Assembly (NCBI GenBank): GCA_964578885.1
Contig: CAZOEO010000003.1
Coordinates: 124,001-188,000 of the forward strand
Length of the DNA stretch: 64,000 nucleotides
From: CAZRHR01 sp964578885
GTDB taxonomy: Bacteria > Bacteroidota > Bacteroidia > CAIKAF01
Reading direction: 5' to 3'
The notes beneath the pieces are model-generated. The model had not been told where the DNA came from. It saw nothing but the letters and a program-made list of their open reading frames with translations, and made no database searches. Numbering within the stretch: position 1 is the stretch's first letter; every line of letters begins with the position of its first letter. The translations under genes were made by a program, and so were the position numbers. Shown here piece after piece: positions 63,226 through 64,000 of this stretch.

Positions 63226-64000
63226 CTACTGCCCTAAGTGCAGGAGATTCATCAGAAGTTTCATGGCGCCTGGCTGTCCGGCAGGAATTTGCCTGAAAAA
63301 TGACAAGCCCGTGTACACCAGCCATCCTTTTCCATAAGGCCGCACGACCAGTAAACCTTGTACTGGCGATTCACCCGAATCGTTGGCAGACAGCATGGGC
63401 TGCCAGTTTTCATCCCATTTACTTACAGCATACAAGCCAATTTCCTGCACCCAACCGCGAAAATCTTCCGGCGTAATCAACTGAGGATGCGTAAACAAAG
63501 GATGGTGAGGATCCAGAAGTGTTACCTGTGTAGATTCTTCTGTAACGCGCTCACGACCCAATTGCAGTCCGGGAAACATGGAACCAGCAGGCAAACCCGC
63601 GGTGGTATTGTATTGCATCACCACTACTCCACCCTCGGCGGCAAAAGAAAGTAATTTGTCTTTGAGCATGGGAGCATCTTCCACCGTATTCAAAATACGC
63701 ACGCCACACAAGATGGCGCGCTGGGCAGGATAAGACCACTTTCCCTGAACGGGATCCATCACTTGAACGGCAACGCCAGTGCGCGTAAGCACTTCTGCCA
63801 CCTCATCTCCTGCACCGGGAAGATACACCACCGGAAATTCCGGTAAAGTCAAAGGAACAAATGCACAGGGAATAGCAGACTTTTCGAACCAAACCACGGG
63901 ACCCGTATGCGGATAGGTCAAACTTCGCACCCTGCGATCCCAGATTTTTCCTCCGGAAACCACCTGAAAAGACAAACTGCCTTCACTTTTTCCACGAGCA
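63226..64000 (-). CDS. PIG-L family deacetylase, C-terminal part (cut by window edge)
   Basis: The frame is open to the end of the window, with no start needed inside: the codons at 63976-63999 continue in frame, so the gene starts beyond 64000. The visible 258 codons match the long C-terminal extension of Bacteroidota PIG-L proteins: YLPGAGDEVAEVLTRTGVAV, a Rossmann/GATase-like GGVVVMQYNTTAG, LDPHHPLFTHPQLITPEDFRGW, and GLLVVRPYGKGWLVYTGLSFFRQIPAG. The deacetylase domain itself lies outside the window, so the activity is inferred only from this tail. Confidence 0.78.
   Translation of the reverse strand, partial: ARGKSEGSLSFQVVSGGKIWDRRVRSLTYPHTGPVVWFEKSAIPCAFVPLTLPEFPVVYLPGAGDEVAEVLTRTGVAVQVMDPVQGKWSYPAQRAILCGVRILNTVEDAPMLKDKLLSFAAEGGVVVMQYNTTAGLPAGSMFPGLQLGRERVTEESTQVTLLDPHHPLFTHPQLITPEDFRGWVQEIGLYAVSKWDENWQPMLSANDSGESPVQGLLVVRPYGKGWLVYTGLSFFRQIPAGQPGAMKLLMNLLHLGQ

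Overview
The window comes from a member of the Bacteroidota, but I cannot place it more finely from sequence alone. The evidence is six very large or secreted proteins with type IX secretion (T9SS) C-terminal domains of both type A and type B, a BshA bacillithiol enzyme, families largely confined to this phylum (DUF2480, DUF4783, DUF4286, DUF2279), -7 promoter elements of the TAnnTTTG kind, and start codons with no convincing Shine-Dalgarno sequence. Genes are dense, and several operons use 4-base ATGA stop/start overlaps. A run of 100 N at 26471-26570 marks a scaffold join, so the adjacency of the left 26 kb and the right 37 kb is only as good as that join.

Left part (1-26 kb). A minus-strand group holds an M42 aminopeptidase, an unknown protein, a DUF2279 protein, a MarR regulator and a DtxR/MntR-type metal regulator. 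The metal regulator diverges from bshA. Then come a type B T9SS protein, a secreted alpha/beta hydrolase, a broken glycosyltransferase remnant, a compact candidate structured RNA, tRNA-Val(UAC), and a minus-strand S9 peptidase - folC - PD-(D/E)XK nuclease group. After these lie upp, a small membrane protein, a YjjG-like phosphatase, another type B surface protein, a secreted CotH/lamin-tail protein, a pair of oppositely oriented repeat arrays, dcd and a TonB-dependent receptor.

Middle (26-34 kb). After the repeat-flanked gap lies a tightly overlapping minus-strand operon, tgt - lptF/G-like permease - accA - flavin reductase - DUF4286. It diverges from a plus-strand operon of a GT2 glycosyltransferase, a sigma-70 factor, rsmG and a gamma carbonic anhydrase.

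Right part (34-64 kb). A 3663-residue surface protein fills 11 kb. Its core is 21 PKD-like repeats of about 92 residues, and 15 or more of these are organised as a five-domain super-repeat with an almost exact 1383-base period. Then come a GC-rich structured element, both methylmalonyl-CoA mutase subunits, a 1.4 kb gene-free AT-rich region with a third copy of the dispersed repeat seen at the gap, and a 1997-residue protein with three glycine-rich modules. Housekeeping genes follow: lpxK, purine nucleoside phosphorylase, yqeY-like, DUF2480, tRNA-Gly(GCC), a Holliday-junction-resolvase-related endonuclease, a nadC operon, rlmH, and the C-terminal end of a PIG-L deacetylase cut by the window edge.

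I found no CRISPR array, prophage, intact transposase or obvious defence island. The parts least explained by known families are the two structured intergenic elements, the super-repeat architecture of the giant protein, the dispersed repeat that coincides with the assembly gap, and the opposed 'gcgcaaag' arrays.
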